DNA of 64,000 bases from Micrococcales bacterium. Its GTDB lineage: Bacteria > Actinomycetota > Actinomycetes > Actinomycetales > Dermatophilaceae. Every line of letters starts with the position of its first letter. Position 1 is the stretch's first letter. A program made the position numbers and the translations under genes. The DNA is taken from contig JAJTBD010000003.1 of the NCBI GenBank assembly GCA_021287075.1, positions 157,164 through 221,163 of the forward strand, read 5' to 3'. The notes beneath the pieces were generated by a model, which saw nothing but the letters and a program-made list of their open reading frames with translations, did not search any database and was not told the origin of the DNA. This document shows, one piece after another, positions 34,343 through 42,654 of the stretch.

Positions 34343-34984
34343 ATGACAACTCAGGGGAACACACCGGATCAGGCCCAGGGCTCACCGCGCCAGGAGCAGT
34401 TCGCGCTGCGCCAGAAGATCACGATGATGGTCAACCGCTATGTGATCGCGCCGATCGACCCGGCCACGGGCGCCGAGGGCGCGCCGCTGGCGATCGCCCA
34501 GCAGAAGCGGATGGCCTTCAAGGAGCAGGTCACCTTCTATGCCGACAAGGCCCGGACCCGTCCGGTCTTCTCGTTCAAGGCGCGCCGCAAGCTCGACCTC
34601 GGCGCCGGCTATGACGTCTTCGACGCCGAGGGCCGCCCGATCGGCTACTTCAAGAAGGACTTCGGCAAGTCGCTGCTGCGCTCCACCTGGCACATCTCGA
34701 CGCCCGACGGCTTCAACGGGACGGGCCAGGAGCGCAACGCCAATGTCGCCGTCCTGCGCCGCGTGTGGGAGTTCATCCCCGTCATCGGTGAGATGCCGCT
34801 GCCGTTCATCTTCCACTTCGACTTCACCGGCCCGGACGGCCGCGTCGTGCTCAGCTCGGAGCGCAAGATGTCGCTGCGCGACCGCTACACGATCACCGTG
34901 CCGGTCCTGGACGACGGCTGGCAGCTCGACTGGCGCGTGGCCATGGCCATGTCCGTCGCCCTCGACGCCCTCCAGTCCCGCTAG
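34343..34984 (+). CDS. LURP-one-related/tubby-like domain protein
   Basis: 213 residues. The barrel-like repeats 'FKEQVTFYADKARTRPVFSFKARRKLDLGAGYDVFDAEGRPIGYFKKDF' (read in parts) and 'FTGPDGRVVLSSERKMSLRDRYTITVP' followed by the hydrophobic helix MAMSVALDALQS are typical of LURP-one-related proteins, which share the phospholipid-scramblase/tubby fold. The bacterial function is unknown. GAC-rich N terminus of about 25 residues is probably disordered. Confidence 0.78.
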   Translation: MTTQGNTPDQAQGSPRQEQFALRQKITMMVNRYVIAPIDPATGAEGAPLAIAQQKRMAFKEQVTFYADKARTRPVFSFKARRKLDLGAGYDVFDAEGRPIGYFKKDFGKSLLRSTWHISTPDGFNGTGQERNANVAVLRRVWEFIPVIGEMPLPFIFHFDFTGPDGRVVLSSERKMSLRDRYTITVPVLDDGWQLDWRVAMAMSVALDALQSR

Positions 34985-34998
34985 CCGCCACCACCGAT

Positions 34999-35059
34999 GG
35001 CGAGAGGCCACAAGTGGTGGGAATTCGCGTCGAATAGCGACCACTTGTGGCCTCTCGCC
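34999..35059. repeat. GAGAGGCC hairpin, copy 2 (5' side of nuclease gene)
   Basis: GGCGAGAGGCCACAAGTGGT (34999-35018) pairs perfectly with ACCACTTGTGGCCTCTCGCC (35040-35059). It starts 14 bp after the LURP-one-like stop and is followed by five CTGGGC hexamers (35061-35090). It and the copy at 36072 bracket the nuclease gene. Confidence 0.92.
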
Positions 35060-35060
35060 T

Positions 35061-35090
35061 GGGCCTGGGCCTGGGCCTGGGCCTGGACGA
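35061..35090. repeat. CTGGGC hexamer tandem repeat
   Basis: CTGGGC is repeated about five times in tandem next to hairpin copy 2. An in-frame start upstream would read it as Leu-Gly repeats, but the gene is better started at 35143. Such a repeat is prone to slippage. Confidence 0.8.
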
Positions 35091-35142
35091 CCGTGTGGAT
35101 AACTTCCGAGGCCCAGAGCGCGGATTGGCCACGATCTCTCCC

Positions 35143-36063
35143 ATGGCCAGACGAGCGACACCACTGCCGGAGGACCTGCCGCACCGCGGCTTCTCGGTGA
35201 GGCAAGGGAGCAAGCGCGGGCTGTCCCGGCAGCGCATGCGATCCAAGGAGTGGCATCGTCCGCACTGGGGTGTGCGCTGGCGCGGCGTCCCAGCCCATCT
35301 GCACGAGCGATGCCGCGCCCTGCTCACTGTGCTGCCAGGGGATGCCGTGTTCTCCCACATCACCGCGGCGCAGCTGCTCAACCTGCCCCTGCCCAGCTAC
35401 TGCGAGGACTCTCGTCTGCTCCACGTGATGGTGCCGACGGTCCGGCCCCGCATCCGACGAGCCGGCGTCGTGGGCCACCGGGGACTCGAGAGGCGCCAGA
35501 CGACGCGCACCCGCGGCATACCGGTGGTGGGACTCGTCGATACGTGGTGTGACCTCGCCGAGCTGGGTGATCTGCTCGACCTCGACGATCTGATCGTGGT
35601 GGGAGACGAGGTCGCACGGCGGCTCAAAGGCGTCGAGCCGCTCGCAGCTGCGGCGCAGCAGCGGGGCAAGGCGCGGGGCAGCGCGCGGTGGCGTGCGGCG
35701 CTGGCCGAGATCCGCTACGGGTCACGCTCCCCGACCGAGACCCGGACACGCCTGCTCTTGACCCGGGCCGGCATCAGCGAGCCCGAGCTCAACAAGGACA
35801 TCACAGACGCGGCGGGCGAGTTCATCGCCACGGGAGATCTGGTCTGGGCAGAGGAGAAGGTCGTCATCGAGTACCTCGGCAGCCGCCACTTCGGCGATGA
35901 GGGACGGTCCGTCTCTGACGTGCACCGACGCCGCGACCTGGACGACCTCGACTGGACCGTCATCGAGATCACCAAACGCGACCTGGCCACGGCTGCCCGA
36001 CGCGAGGCCTTGATCCGACGCGTGGCTGCCGAGCTCGGCCAGACCGACCGCATCGCTGCGTGA
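35143..36063 (+). CDS. AbiEi/DUF559-type protein with Vsr-like nuclease fold
   Basis: 306 residues. The N-terminal two thirds (PGDAVFSHITAAQLLNLPLP, then RRAGVVGHRGLERRQTTRTRGIPVVG, LVDTWCDLAELGDLLDLDDLIVVGDEV) match the antitoxin-like half of actinobacterial AbiEi-associated proteins; the C-terminal third (ETRTRLLLTRAGISEPELN, ATGDLVWAEEKVVIEYLG, RRRDLDDLDWTVIEIT) matches the DUF559/Vsr-like PD-(D/E)xK fold, with D-x-x-W-x-E-x-K replaced by DLVWAEEKVVIEYLG. It stands alone, bracketed by GAGAGGCC hairpins. Its role is unknown; these genes are common solitary accessory genes. Confidence 0.75.
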   Translation: MARRATPLPEDLPHRGFSVRQGSKRGLSRQRMRSKEWHRPHWGVRWRGVPAHLHERCRALLTVLPGDAVFSHITAAQLLNLPLPSYCEDSRLLHVMVPTVRPRIRRAGVVGHRGLERRQTTRTRGIPVVGLVDTWCDLAELGDLLDLDDLIVVGDEVARRLKGVEPLAAAAQQRGKARGSARWRAALAEIRYGSRSPTETRTRLLLTRAGISEPELNKDITDAAGEFIATGDLVWAEEKVVIEYLGSRHFGDEGRSVSDVHRRRDLDDLDWTVIEITKRDLATAARREALIRRVAAELGQTDRIAA

Positions 36064-36071
36064 GTCATGCG

Positions 36072-36128
36072 CGAGAGGCCATAAGTGGTGGCAATTCGGC
36101 GCGAATTCCCGCCACTTGTGGCCTCTCG
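36072..36128. repeat. GAGAGGCC hairpin, copy 3 (3' side of nuclease gene)
   Basis: CGAGAGGCCATAAGTGG (36072-36088) pairs with CCACTTGTGGCCTCTCG (36112-36128) with one mismatch. It begins 8 bp after the nuclease stop. Its arms are those of copy 2 with one base change. Confidence 0.9.
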
Positions 36129-36149
36129 GCTCGTGGGGGCGGGTCTGTC

Positions 36150-36230
36150 GGGGCGCGGGGGGCTGTCGGGCGGGTGGGGGGCTGTCGGGCGGGTGGGGGG
36201 CTGTCGGGCGGGTGGGGGGTGTCGGGCGGT
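36150..36230. repeat. G-rich ~20-bp tandem repeats
   Basis: About three and a half units containing GGGCTGTCGGGCGGGTGGGG run from the hairpin to the moaA stop. Runs of three to six G make quadruplex structures possible on the plus strand. The last unit reaches the moaA terminal codons (Gly-Gly-stop). Confidence 0.85.
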
Positions 36231-37315
36231 CAGCCGCCGATGGCGCTCATGGTGCGCTCGGGCTGGACGAAGTCGTCGGTGTGCAGGCCGATCTCGTCCT
36301 TGCCGTGGGCACGCGGCTTGCCCCACATGGCCTCACGCCAGCGCTGGGCGATGGCCTCGTCGTCGGAGCCGTCGCGCAGGAGCGAGCGCAGGTCGGTCTC
36401 GTCATGGGAGAACAGGCACGAGCGCACGCGCCCCTCGGCCGTGATGCGGGTGCGGCGGCAGTCCCCGCAGAAGGGCTCGCTGACCGAGGCGATGATGCCG
36501 ACCGTGCCGAGGTCGGCTCCGCTGGCCTGGTCGCGCACGGTCCAGCGCTCGGCCGGGGCACCGTCGCGGGGGGCGTGGTGGGGCACGAGGTCGTATGCCG
36601 TGGAGAGCAGCTCGCGGATCCGGCCGGCGGTGAGCATGCGCGCCAGCTCCCAGTCCCGCTCGCCACCGAGCGGCATCTGCTCGATGAAGCGCAGCTCGAG
36701 ACCCTCTGCGAGCGCCCAGCGCAGCAGGTCGACGGCCTCGTGGTCGTTGATGCCCGGCATGAGCACGGCGTTGACCTTGACGGGGGTCAGCCCGGCGTCG
36801 CGCGCGGCACGGATGCCGGCCAGCACACGCTCGTGGCCGGGGCGCCGGGTCAGCCGGCGGAAGGTCTCGGGGTCGAGGGTGTCGAGGGAGACGTTGACCC
36901 GGGTCAGACCCGCCTCGGCCAGCTCACTCGCGACCGCGTCGAAGCCGATCCCGTTGGTGGTCAAGGAGATCGGCAGGTCGTGCAGGGCCCGGATGCCGCC
37001 GATGATGTCGACGAGGTCGCGCCGCATGAGCGGCTCGCCGCCGGTCAGCCGCAGCTCGCGCACGCCGAGCAGCCGCACGCCGACATCGACGAGGCGGGTG
37101 ATCTCCTCGGCCGTCAGCAGCTCGGACGTCGGCATGAACTGCATGCCCTCGGCCGGCATGCAATAGGTGCAGCGCAGATTGCACTTGTCGGTCAGCGACA
37201 GCCGCAGATCCGTGGCGACCCGCCCGAAGCGGTCAGCCAGCCCACCCGATGTGGGCGCGCCCGAGGCGTCGGGCGCGGAGGGGCGCCGACGCGGCATACC
37301 GAGCGAAACGGACAC
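36230..37315 (-). CDS. moaA: GTP 3',8-cyclase (molybdenum cofactor biosynthesis protein A)
   Basis: Radical-SAM enzyme for the first step of molybdenum cofactor synthesis. In the 361-residue protein the SAM cluster is CNLRCTYC (Cys45, 49, 52) and the second cluster is CGDC plus the later Cys in EGRVRSC. LRLTGGEPL is the SAM-binding strand. The C terminus ends in Gly-Gly, which is conserved and catalytically needed in MoaA. The start is at 37315 or at an in-frame ATG at 37297, which lies in a GCGGCATACC motif. No other mo genes are in the window. Confidence 0.95.
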   Translation of the reverse strand: MSVSLGMPRRRPSAPDASGAPTSGGLADRFGRVATDLRLSLTDKCNLRCTYCMPAEGMQFMPTSELLTAEEITRLVDVGVRLLGVRELRLTGGEPLMRRDLVDIIGGIRALHDLPISLTTNGIGFDAVASELAEAGLTRVNVSLDTLDPETFRRLTRRPGHERVLAGIRAARDAGLTPVKVNAVLMPGINDHEAVDLLRWALAEGLELRFIEQMPLGGERDWELARMLTAGRIRELLSTAYDLVPHHAPRDGAPAERWTVRDQASGADLGTVGIIASVSEPFCGDCRRTRITAEGRVRSCLFSHDETDLRSLLRDGSDDEAIAQRWREAMWGKPRAHGKDEIGLHTDDFVQPERTMSAIGG

Positions 37316-37375
37316 ACCACGAGGCTAGACCACGGGCCACCGGCGGCAGAATCCGTCGCCGGGGACAATGGCCGG

Positions 37376-38038
37376 GTGACCGTGCGCCGCCTCGCCCCCG
37401 CCGCCGTGGCGCTCGCGTGCTTCGTCCTGCTCACCGCGCTCGTCGTCACCGGAGCCACCACGTCGCTCGACACCCACGTCGCCGAGTGGGCGACCGGCCC
37501 GGCCACCGCGAGCCCTGGCCTCGCCGACGTACTGCGCTGGTGGCAGGAGATCTCCCAGCCCAGATGGGGGTATGCCGCGGTGTCACTCCTCGCGCTTGGC
37601 CTCGCCCTGGTAGGGCGGCTGGCCTGGGCGGCAGCGGTGGCCGCGATCGCGACCATGGTCGCCGCGTGGGTCGGGGTCGCCGCCCTCAAGACCCTGCTCG
37701 GCCGCACCCGTCCCGAGGCCGGCGAGGTGCTGGCCCAGTCGCACGGGCTGTCCTTCCCGTCCGGGCACTCGGCCGGCGTGGTGGTGGCAACGCTCGTGCT
37801 GCTCTGGCTGCTGCGGGGCGTGGTGTCGCCGGGCGCTCTCCGGGCCACCGCGGCCGCAGCGGCTGCCTTCGCCGCGCTGACCTGGGTCGACAGGGTGATG
37901 CTCGGCCAGCACTATCCAACTGATGTGCTGGGCGGGATCCTGATCGGGATCGCCTGGTGCACAGCCGTTCTCGTCTATGCAGACAGGGTCACAGGAGCGA
38001 GCGCAGCACCGGCACGAGGCCGTCCTCGTCGACGGTGA
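37376..38038 (+). CDS. PAP2-family membrane phosphatase
   Basis: 220 residues, about six helices. The three phosphatase motifs are present: KTLLGRTRP (KxxxxxxRP), PSGHSAG (PSGH) and RVMLGQHYPTDVLGG (SRxxxxxHxxxD type, with V in place of Ser). It likely dephosphorylates undecaprenyl pyrophosphate or another lipid phosphate outside the membrane. GTG start at 37376. Its last 50 bp overlap the convergent HAD gene. Confidence 0.87.
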   Translation: MTVRRLAPAAVALACFVLLTALVVTGATTSLDTHVAEWATGPATASPGLADVLRWWQEISQPRWGYAAVSLLALGLALVGRLAWAAAVAAIATMVAAWVGVAALKTLLGRTRPEAGEVLAQSHGLSFPSGHSAGVVVATLVLLWLLRGVVSPGALRATAAAAAAFAALTWVDRVMLGQHYPTDVLGGILIGIAWCTAVLVYADRVTGASAAPARGRPRRR

Positions 38039-38783
38039 GCGTCACCTCGTCGGCACAGTCCTTGACCTCCTCGGGCGCGTTGCCCATCGCCACCCCGCGG
38101 GCGGCCCACTCGAGCATCTCGACGTCATTGCGCTGGTCGCCCACCGCGACCGTGTCGCCCGGCTCCACCTCGAGCTCGCGGCGCAGCAGCTCCAGCGCGG
38201 CAGCCTTGGAGACGCCCTCGGGGTTGATGTCGAGCCAGGCGGAGTAGCCGACCGAGTAGTTCACCCCGTGCAGCCCGATCTGCTCGGCGAACTCGGCGAA
38301 GTCCTCGGCCGAGGCCGTCGGCGAGCGGAAGGTGACACGCGTGACCGGGTCGGCACCCAGCTCCTCCCACGAGACCACCCGCAGCTCCCCCTCGAGCTCG
38401 GCCTCGTCGGGCCACGGGGCGCTGAGCTTGAAGCCAACACCCAGCTCCTCGACGGCGACGACCGCATCGGGCCACTGGCCGCGGAGCAGGTCGAGCGCCG
38501 GCCGCGGGTCAAAGGTGATCGAGTCGACGATCTGATAGCCCTGCGGCTCATCGGGGTCGAGGCGCAGCGTGACAGCGCCGTTGGAGCACACGGCATACCC
38601 GCTGGTGATGTCGAGCATGCGCAGGATCGGGACGGTCGAGACGATCGCCCGGCCCGTCGCGATCACGACATGGTGACCCGCGTCGCGGACCTTGTGCACC
38701 GCGGCATACACCTCGGGCGACAGGTCACCGGCGTGGGTGATCGTCGTGCCGTCGATGTCGAGGCCGATCAGCTTGGGGCGCAT
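37989..38783 (-). CDS. HAD-superfamily hydrolase, Cof type
   Basis: 264-residue phosphatase. Motif I DIDGT near the N terminus, motif II in VIATGR, the catalytic lysine in GVSKAAAL and motif IV GDQRNDVEML define the Cof/type IIB group. Such enzymes dephosphorylate sugar phosphates or flavin precursors; the substrate is unknown. It follows serS by 9 bp on the same strand and may share its transcript. Confidence 0.88.
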   Translation of the reverse strand: MRPKLIGLDIDGTTITHAGDLSPEVYAAVHKVRDAGHHVVIATGRAIVSTVPILRMLDITSGYAVCSNGAVTLRLDPDEPQGYQIVDSITFDPRPALDLLRGQWPDAVVAVEELGVGFKLSAPWPDEAELEGELRVVSWEELGADPVTRVTFRSPTASAEDFAEFAEQIGLHGVNYSVGYSAWLDINPEGVSKAAALELLRRELEVEPGDTVAVGDQRNDVEMLEWAARGVAMGNAPEEVKDCADEVTLTVDEDGLVPVLRSLL

Positions 38784-38792
38784 GGGTTCTGG

Positions 38793-40100
38793 TCAGCCCA
38801 CCGGCCGCAGGATCTCTTCGCCCACAAAGGGCTGGAGGGCCGTGGGCACGAGCACCGAGCCGTCGGCCTGCTGGTGGTTCTCGACGATCGCGACGATCCA
38901 GCGGGTCGTGCCGAGCGTGCCGTTGAGGGTGGCCACTGCGCGCGTGCCCTTGTCGGTGCGCTCGCGCGTGCCGAGCCGGCGCGCCTGGAAGGTCGTGCAG
39001 TTGGACGTCGAGGTCAGCTCGCGGTGGCGGCCCTGCGTGGGCACCCATGCCTCACAGTCGAACTTGCGCGAGGCTGGCCCACCGAGGTCGCCGGCGGCGG
39101 TGTCGATGACGCGATAGGGCAGCTCGACCTTGCCGAGCATGGCCCGCTCCATCTCGAGCAGCCTGAGGTGCTCGGCCGCGGCGTCCTCCTCGCGGCAGTA
39201 GGAGAACATCTCGACCTTGTGGAACTGGTGCACGCGGATGATGCCCGCGGTGTCCTTGCCATAGGAGCCGGCCTCGCGGCGATAGCAGGCCGACCAGCCG
39301 GCATAGCGCTTCGGCCCGTCGGACAGGTCGATGATCTCGTCGGCGTGATAGCCCGCGAGCGCCACCTCTGAGGTGCCGGTCAGATAGAGGTCGTCGGCCT
39401 CGAGGCGATAGACCTCGTCGGCGTGCGCGTCGAGGAAGCCGGCGCCGGCCATGACCTCGGGCTTGACGAGTGTCGGCGTGATCATCGGCGTGAAGCCGTG
39501 CTCGACGGCCTGGGCGATCGCCATGTTGAGCAGACCGAGCTCGAGGCGGGCGCCGACGCCCGTGAGGTAGTAGAAGCGCGACCCGCCGACCTTGGCGCCG
39601 CGGGCCATGTCGAGCGCGCCGAGGCCCTCGAGGAGGGCGACGTGGTCGCGCGGCTCGAAGTCGAAGGTCGGGATCTGACCGACCTCCTCCAGGACGCGGT
39701 AGTCGTCCTCGCCGCCGGCCGGGACCTCCGGGTGGACGACATTGCCGATCTGGCGCATCAGCTGGTCGAGCTCGACCTGGCTGTCGGCGGCCGCGGTCTC
39801 CAGCGACTTGACCGCGTCGGACAGCTCGGCGGCCCGCGAGCGCGCGGCATTGGCCTCTGCCTCAAGGGAGCCCACGTCCTCGCCGGCCTTCGTGGCCTTG
39901 CCGAGGCGGCCCATGAGCTGGCCGACGTTCTTGCTCACCGACTTCTGCTCCGCGCGCAGCTGCTCGAACTGGGTCAGCGAGGAGCGGCGGCGCTCGTCGG
40001 CGGCCAGGACCGCGTCGACGATGCCCTCGTCCTCGCCGCGGGCACGCTGCGAGGCACGCACGGCCTCGGGGTTGTCACGCAGGAGCTTGATGTCGATCAC
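38793..40100 (-). CDS. serS: Seryl-tRNA synthetase
   Basis: 435-residue class II synthetase. The N-terminal helical coiled coil (residues ~30-105) begins [25 protein letters not shown] (first 20 seen) and binds the tRNA. Catalytic motifs: motif 2 in [12 protein letters not shown] and [29 protein letters not shown], with motif 3 in [19 protein letters not shown]. The upstream divergent region has a spaced motif pair (40155-40218). Confidence 0.96.
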   Translation of the reverse strand: MIDIKLLRDNPEAVRASQRARGEDEGIVDAVLAADERRRSSLTQFEQLRAEQKSVSKNVGQLMGRLGKATKAGEDVGSLEAEANAARSRAAELSDAVKSLETAAADSQVELDQLMRQIGNVVHPEVPAGGEDDYRVLEEVGQIPTFDFEPRDHVALLEGLGALDMARGAKVGGSRFYYLTGVGARLELGLLNMAIAQAVEHGFTPMITPTLVKPEVMAGAGFLDAHADEVYRLEADDLYLTGTSEVALAGYHADEIIDLSDGPKRYAGWSACYRREAGSYGKDTAGIIRVHQFHKVEMFSYCREEDAAAEHLRLLEMERAMLGKVELPYRVIDTAAGDLGGPASRKFDCEAWVPTQGRHRELTSTSNCTTFQARRLGTRERTDKGTRAVATLNGTLGTTRWIVAIVENHQQADGSVLVPTALQPFVGEEILRPVG

Positions 40101-40154
40101 CCGGCAAGCCTACCGACGCGCGGCGCTCACCCTCACCCGGCTTTCGCGAGCGGG

Positions 40155-40218
40155 GGTATGCCGCGGTGGCCCGGCTGGGGGGCACGCGCAGGGACTCCCT
40201 GGGGCACGGCGGCATACC
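40155..40218. repeat. Widely spaced inverted pair of the GGTATGCCGC motif
   Basis: GGTATGCCGC (40155-40164) and GCGGCATACC (40209-40218) lie 44 bp apart in the divergent serS/SDR promoter region. Too far apart for a simple terminator; this and the 27.2 and 44.9 kb pairs lie upstream of both flanking genes. Confidence 0.75.
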
Positions 40219-40254
40219 TAGTGTGGGAGACACACCACCACCAGAAGGGTCGTC

Positions 40255-41091
40255 ATGACGGACGTCGTCGTTGTTGTCGGGGCTGGACTGATCGGACAGG
40301 CCATCGCGCGGCGGGTCGGAGCGGGGCGCCATGTCGTGCTGGCCGACCTGAGCGAGGCCAACGCCGAGGCCGCGGCGGAGACCTTCCGCGACGCCGGCTT
40401 CGAGGTGAGCACGGTGGTCACCGATGTGTCCTCGCGGGAGTCGGTGCAGGCCCTGGTCGCCCACGCGACCGGCCGTGGCCGGGTCGTGTCGCTCGTCCAC
40501 GCGGCGGGCGTCTCCCCCTCGCAGGCCGCACCCGAGACGATCCTGCGCGTCGACCTCTTTGGCACGGCGCTGGTGCTCGAGTCCTTCGGCGAGGTCATCG
40601 AGTCCGGCGGCGCGGGGGTCGTCATCGCGTCGCAGTCGGGGCATCGCCTGCCCGCGCTGACACCAGAGGAGGACCGACTCCTGGCGACCACGCCGACCGA
40701 GGAGCTCCTCGCGCTGCCGATGCTCGCGCCCGAGCAGGTGACCGACCCGCTGCACGCCTATCAGCTGTCCAAGCGCGCCAACGTCCTGAGGGTGATGGCC
40801 GAGGCGGTGCGCTGGGGCGAGCGCGGGGCCCGGGTCAACGCGATGAGCCCCGGCATCGTCATCACCCCCCTCGCCCGCGACGAGCTGTCCGGCCCGCGGG
40901 GCGCCGGCTATCGCCGCATGCTCGAGCTCTCCCCCGCCGGCCGCGCCGGCACCCCGGACGAGATCGGCGCGCTGGGCGCCTTCCTCCTCGGCACAGAGGG
41001 GGCGTTCGTCTCCGGCAGCGACTTCCTGATCGACGGCGGCGTCACGGCCTCCTGGTTCTACGGCCCGCTCGCGCCCGAGGCGCACGGCTGA
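40255..41091 (+). CDS. Short-chain dehydrogenase/reductase
   Basis: 278-residue SDR. The dinucleotide motif is VVGAGLIGQAIARRV (GxGxxG, not the classical TGxxxGIG), followed by the acidic residue in LADLSEAN, NNAG replaced by VHAAGV, the catalytic pair YQLSK (YxxxK), and MSPGIVITPL. GRAGTPDEIGALGAFLLGTEGAFVSGSDFLIDGG is the usual C-terminal SDR signature. A GAAGGG site lies 5 bp before the ATG. Substrate unknown. Confidence 0.88.
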   Translation: MTDVVVVVGAGLIGQAIARRVGAGRHVVLADLSEANAEAAAETFRDAGFEVSTVVTDVSSRESVQALVAHATGRGRVVSLVHAAGVSPSQAAPETILRVDLFGTALVLESFGEVIESGGAGVVIASQSGHRLPALTPEEDRLLATTPTEELLALPMLAPEQVTDPLHAYQLSKRANVLRVMAEAVRWGERGARVNAMSPGIVITPLARDELSGPRGAGYRRMLELSPAGRAGTPDEIGALGAFLLGTEGAFVSGSDFLIDGGVTASWFYGPLAPEAHG

Positions 41092-41117
41092 GTCGGGCCG
41101 ACGTCGGGGGTCGTCCG

Positions 41118-41215
41118 CGCACAACGACGACCATGGTTGGGGTGGAGGGCGGCCCCCCGTGCCTGTGGGCGCCGCGAGGCACGCGCCGAGGTCTGACCAT
41201 GGTCGTCGTTGTGCG
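41118..41215. repeat. Long inverted repeat between convergent genes
   Basis: CGCACAACGACGACCATGG (41118-41136) pairs perfectly with CCATGGTCGTCGTTGTGCG (41197-41215), with about 60 bp between. It lies between the convergent SDR and antiporter genes and could stop transcription from both sides. Confidence 0.85.
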
Positions 41216-41241
41216 GTTGAGGGGTATGCCGCGTGCTCGGG

Positions 41242-42612
41242 TCAGGCGGGCGCGTCTCGCCGGTCGACAGTGGCGCCGGGCCGGTCGGCCGTCGCGCCGG
41301 CCTGGGCCTCGAGGGCCTCGCGGCGCTCCTCGAGGCGGCCCATGAGCGGGGTGGCGGCGACGCCGTGCACGAGCACGGACAGCACGATCGTGAAGAGCAC
41401 CGTCGACCAGAGCCAGCGGGCCTCGGGGAAGTGCGCGTGGCCGAGGGCATAGGCGAGGTAGTAGATCGAGCCGACGCCACGCACCCCGAAGAAGGCGCTG
41501 ACCGCGCGCTCGGTGCGCTCCAGCGGGCGATGGGCCGGGACCCTCATCCGCCACTGCCCGAGGGAGAGCGCGGCCAGCCCCGAGACCGGGCGGATGACAA
41601 AGACCAGGGCCACGGCGATCGCCACGCCCCGCCAGTCGAGGTTGGCCAGGGCGCCGTCGGTCAGGGCGACGCCGACGAGCAGCAGCACGACGAGGGTGAG
41701 CAGCCGCTCCAGCCGCTCGATCACCTCGTGCATGTGCTCGTGGAACCCGTGGGCGCGCTCGTAGGAGCGCATCGCCATCGCGCACGCGAAGACCGCCAGG
41801 AAGCCATATCCCCCGGCCGCCTCGGCCGCGCCATAGGCGACCATCAGCGCCGCCAGCGCGAGCAGCGGCTCCCCCACCTCGGCCAGCCGCAGCGACGGGG
41901 CCGGACCGTGGAAGGCGATCCGAGCCAGCAGCCAGCCGACGGCCGCGCCGACGCCCACCCCGACGATCACCTTGCCGAGGAGCGTCCACCCGAGCCACTC
42001 CAGGCCCCACTCGCCGACCGCTCCCTTGGTCGCGAGGAAGATCGCGGCATACACAAAGGGGAAGGCGAGTCCGTCGTTGAGGCCGGCCTCGGAGGTCAGC
42101 GCGAAGCGCACCTCGTCGCGCTCGTCGATCTCCTCCTCGGACTCCGTCGCCGGGCCGTCGACCTGCACATCGGAGGCGAGGACGGGGTCGGTCGGCGCGA
42201 GCGCCGCCCCGAGGAGGAGGGCGGCCGCCGGGGCGACCCCGAGCAGGCCCCAGCCGAGCAGGAAGACCGCGCCGATCGTGAGGGGCATGGCGATGCCGAG
42301 GAGTTTCCAGGTCGCCGCCCAGGCCCGCCAGCCATCCCGCCGCAGCAGGCTCAGCGGCCGGTCGAGTGCGAGACCGACGCCCATGAGTGCGATGAGGATC
42401 GTCAGCTCGGTGACGTGCTCGACCACCGCCCGCTGGGCGAGAGGGTCGATCTGCGCGCCGTCGGGCAGGCCGATCAGGCCGATCAGCGCACCGACCGGGA
42501 CGAGCACGACCGGCGCGGAGAGCCAGGCGCGCCGGAGCGCCGTCGGCAGGGCCACCGCCACCAGGAGCGCGAGGCCCCCGACAAGATAGACGACGTCAGC
42601 GGACACCGGCAT
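41242..42612 (-). CDS. Na+/H+ antiporter-type monovalent cation:proton antiporter (CPA1)
   Basis: 456 residues with about twelve helices. Motifs of the CPA1 group are present: ALAPTDPVLAS in helix 5 and SEAGLNDGLAFPFVYA in helix 6, which hold the ion-binding aspartates. The C-terminal tail of 30 residues is cytosolic. It probably exchanges Na+ or K+ for protons. It ends 42 bp after the pfk gene on the same strand. Confidence 0.87.
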   Translation of the reverse strand: MPVSADVVYLVGGLALLVAVALPTALRRAWLSAPVVLVPVGALIGLIGLPDGAQIDPLAQRAVVEHVTELTILIALMGVGLALDRPLSLLRRDGWRAWAATWKLLGIAMPLTIGAVFLLGWGLLGVAPAAALLLGAALAPTDPVLASDVQVDGPATESEEEIDERDEVRFALTSEAGLNDGLAFPFVYAAIFLATKGAVGEWGLEWLGWTLLGKVIVGVGVGAAVGWLLARIAFHGPAPSLRLAEVGEPLLALAALMVAYGAAEAAGGYGFLAVFACAMAMRSYERAHGFHEHMHEVIERLERLLTLVVLLLVGVALTDGALANLDWRGVAIAVALVFVIRPVSGLAALSLGQWRMRVPAHRPLERTERAVSAFFGVRGVGSIYYLAYALGHAHFPEARWLWSTVLFTIVLSVLVHGVAATPLMGRLEERREALEAQAGATADRPGATVDRRDAPA

Positions 42613-42654
42613 ACCCTCTCACCCGGGGCGGGCTGCCGCCTCACCCCTAGAGGG

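Noticed and set aside
35047..35142. Longer start of the nuclease-like gene through the CTGGGC repeat
   Set aside because: It would begin in hairpin/repeat DNA and encode Leu-Gly repeats; the ATG at 35143 fits the family start.
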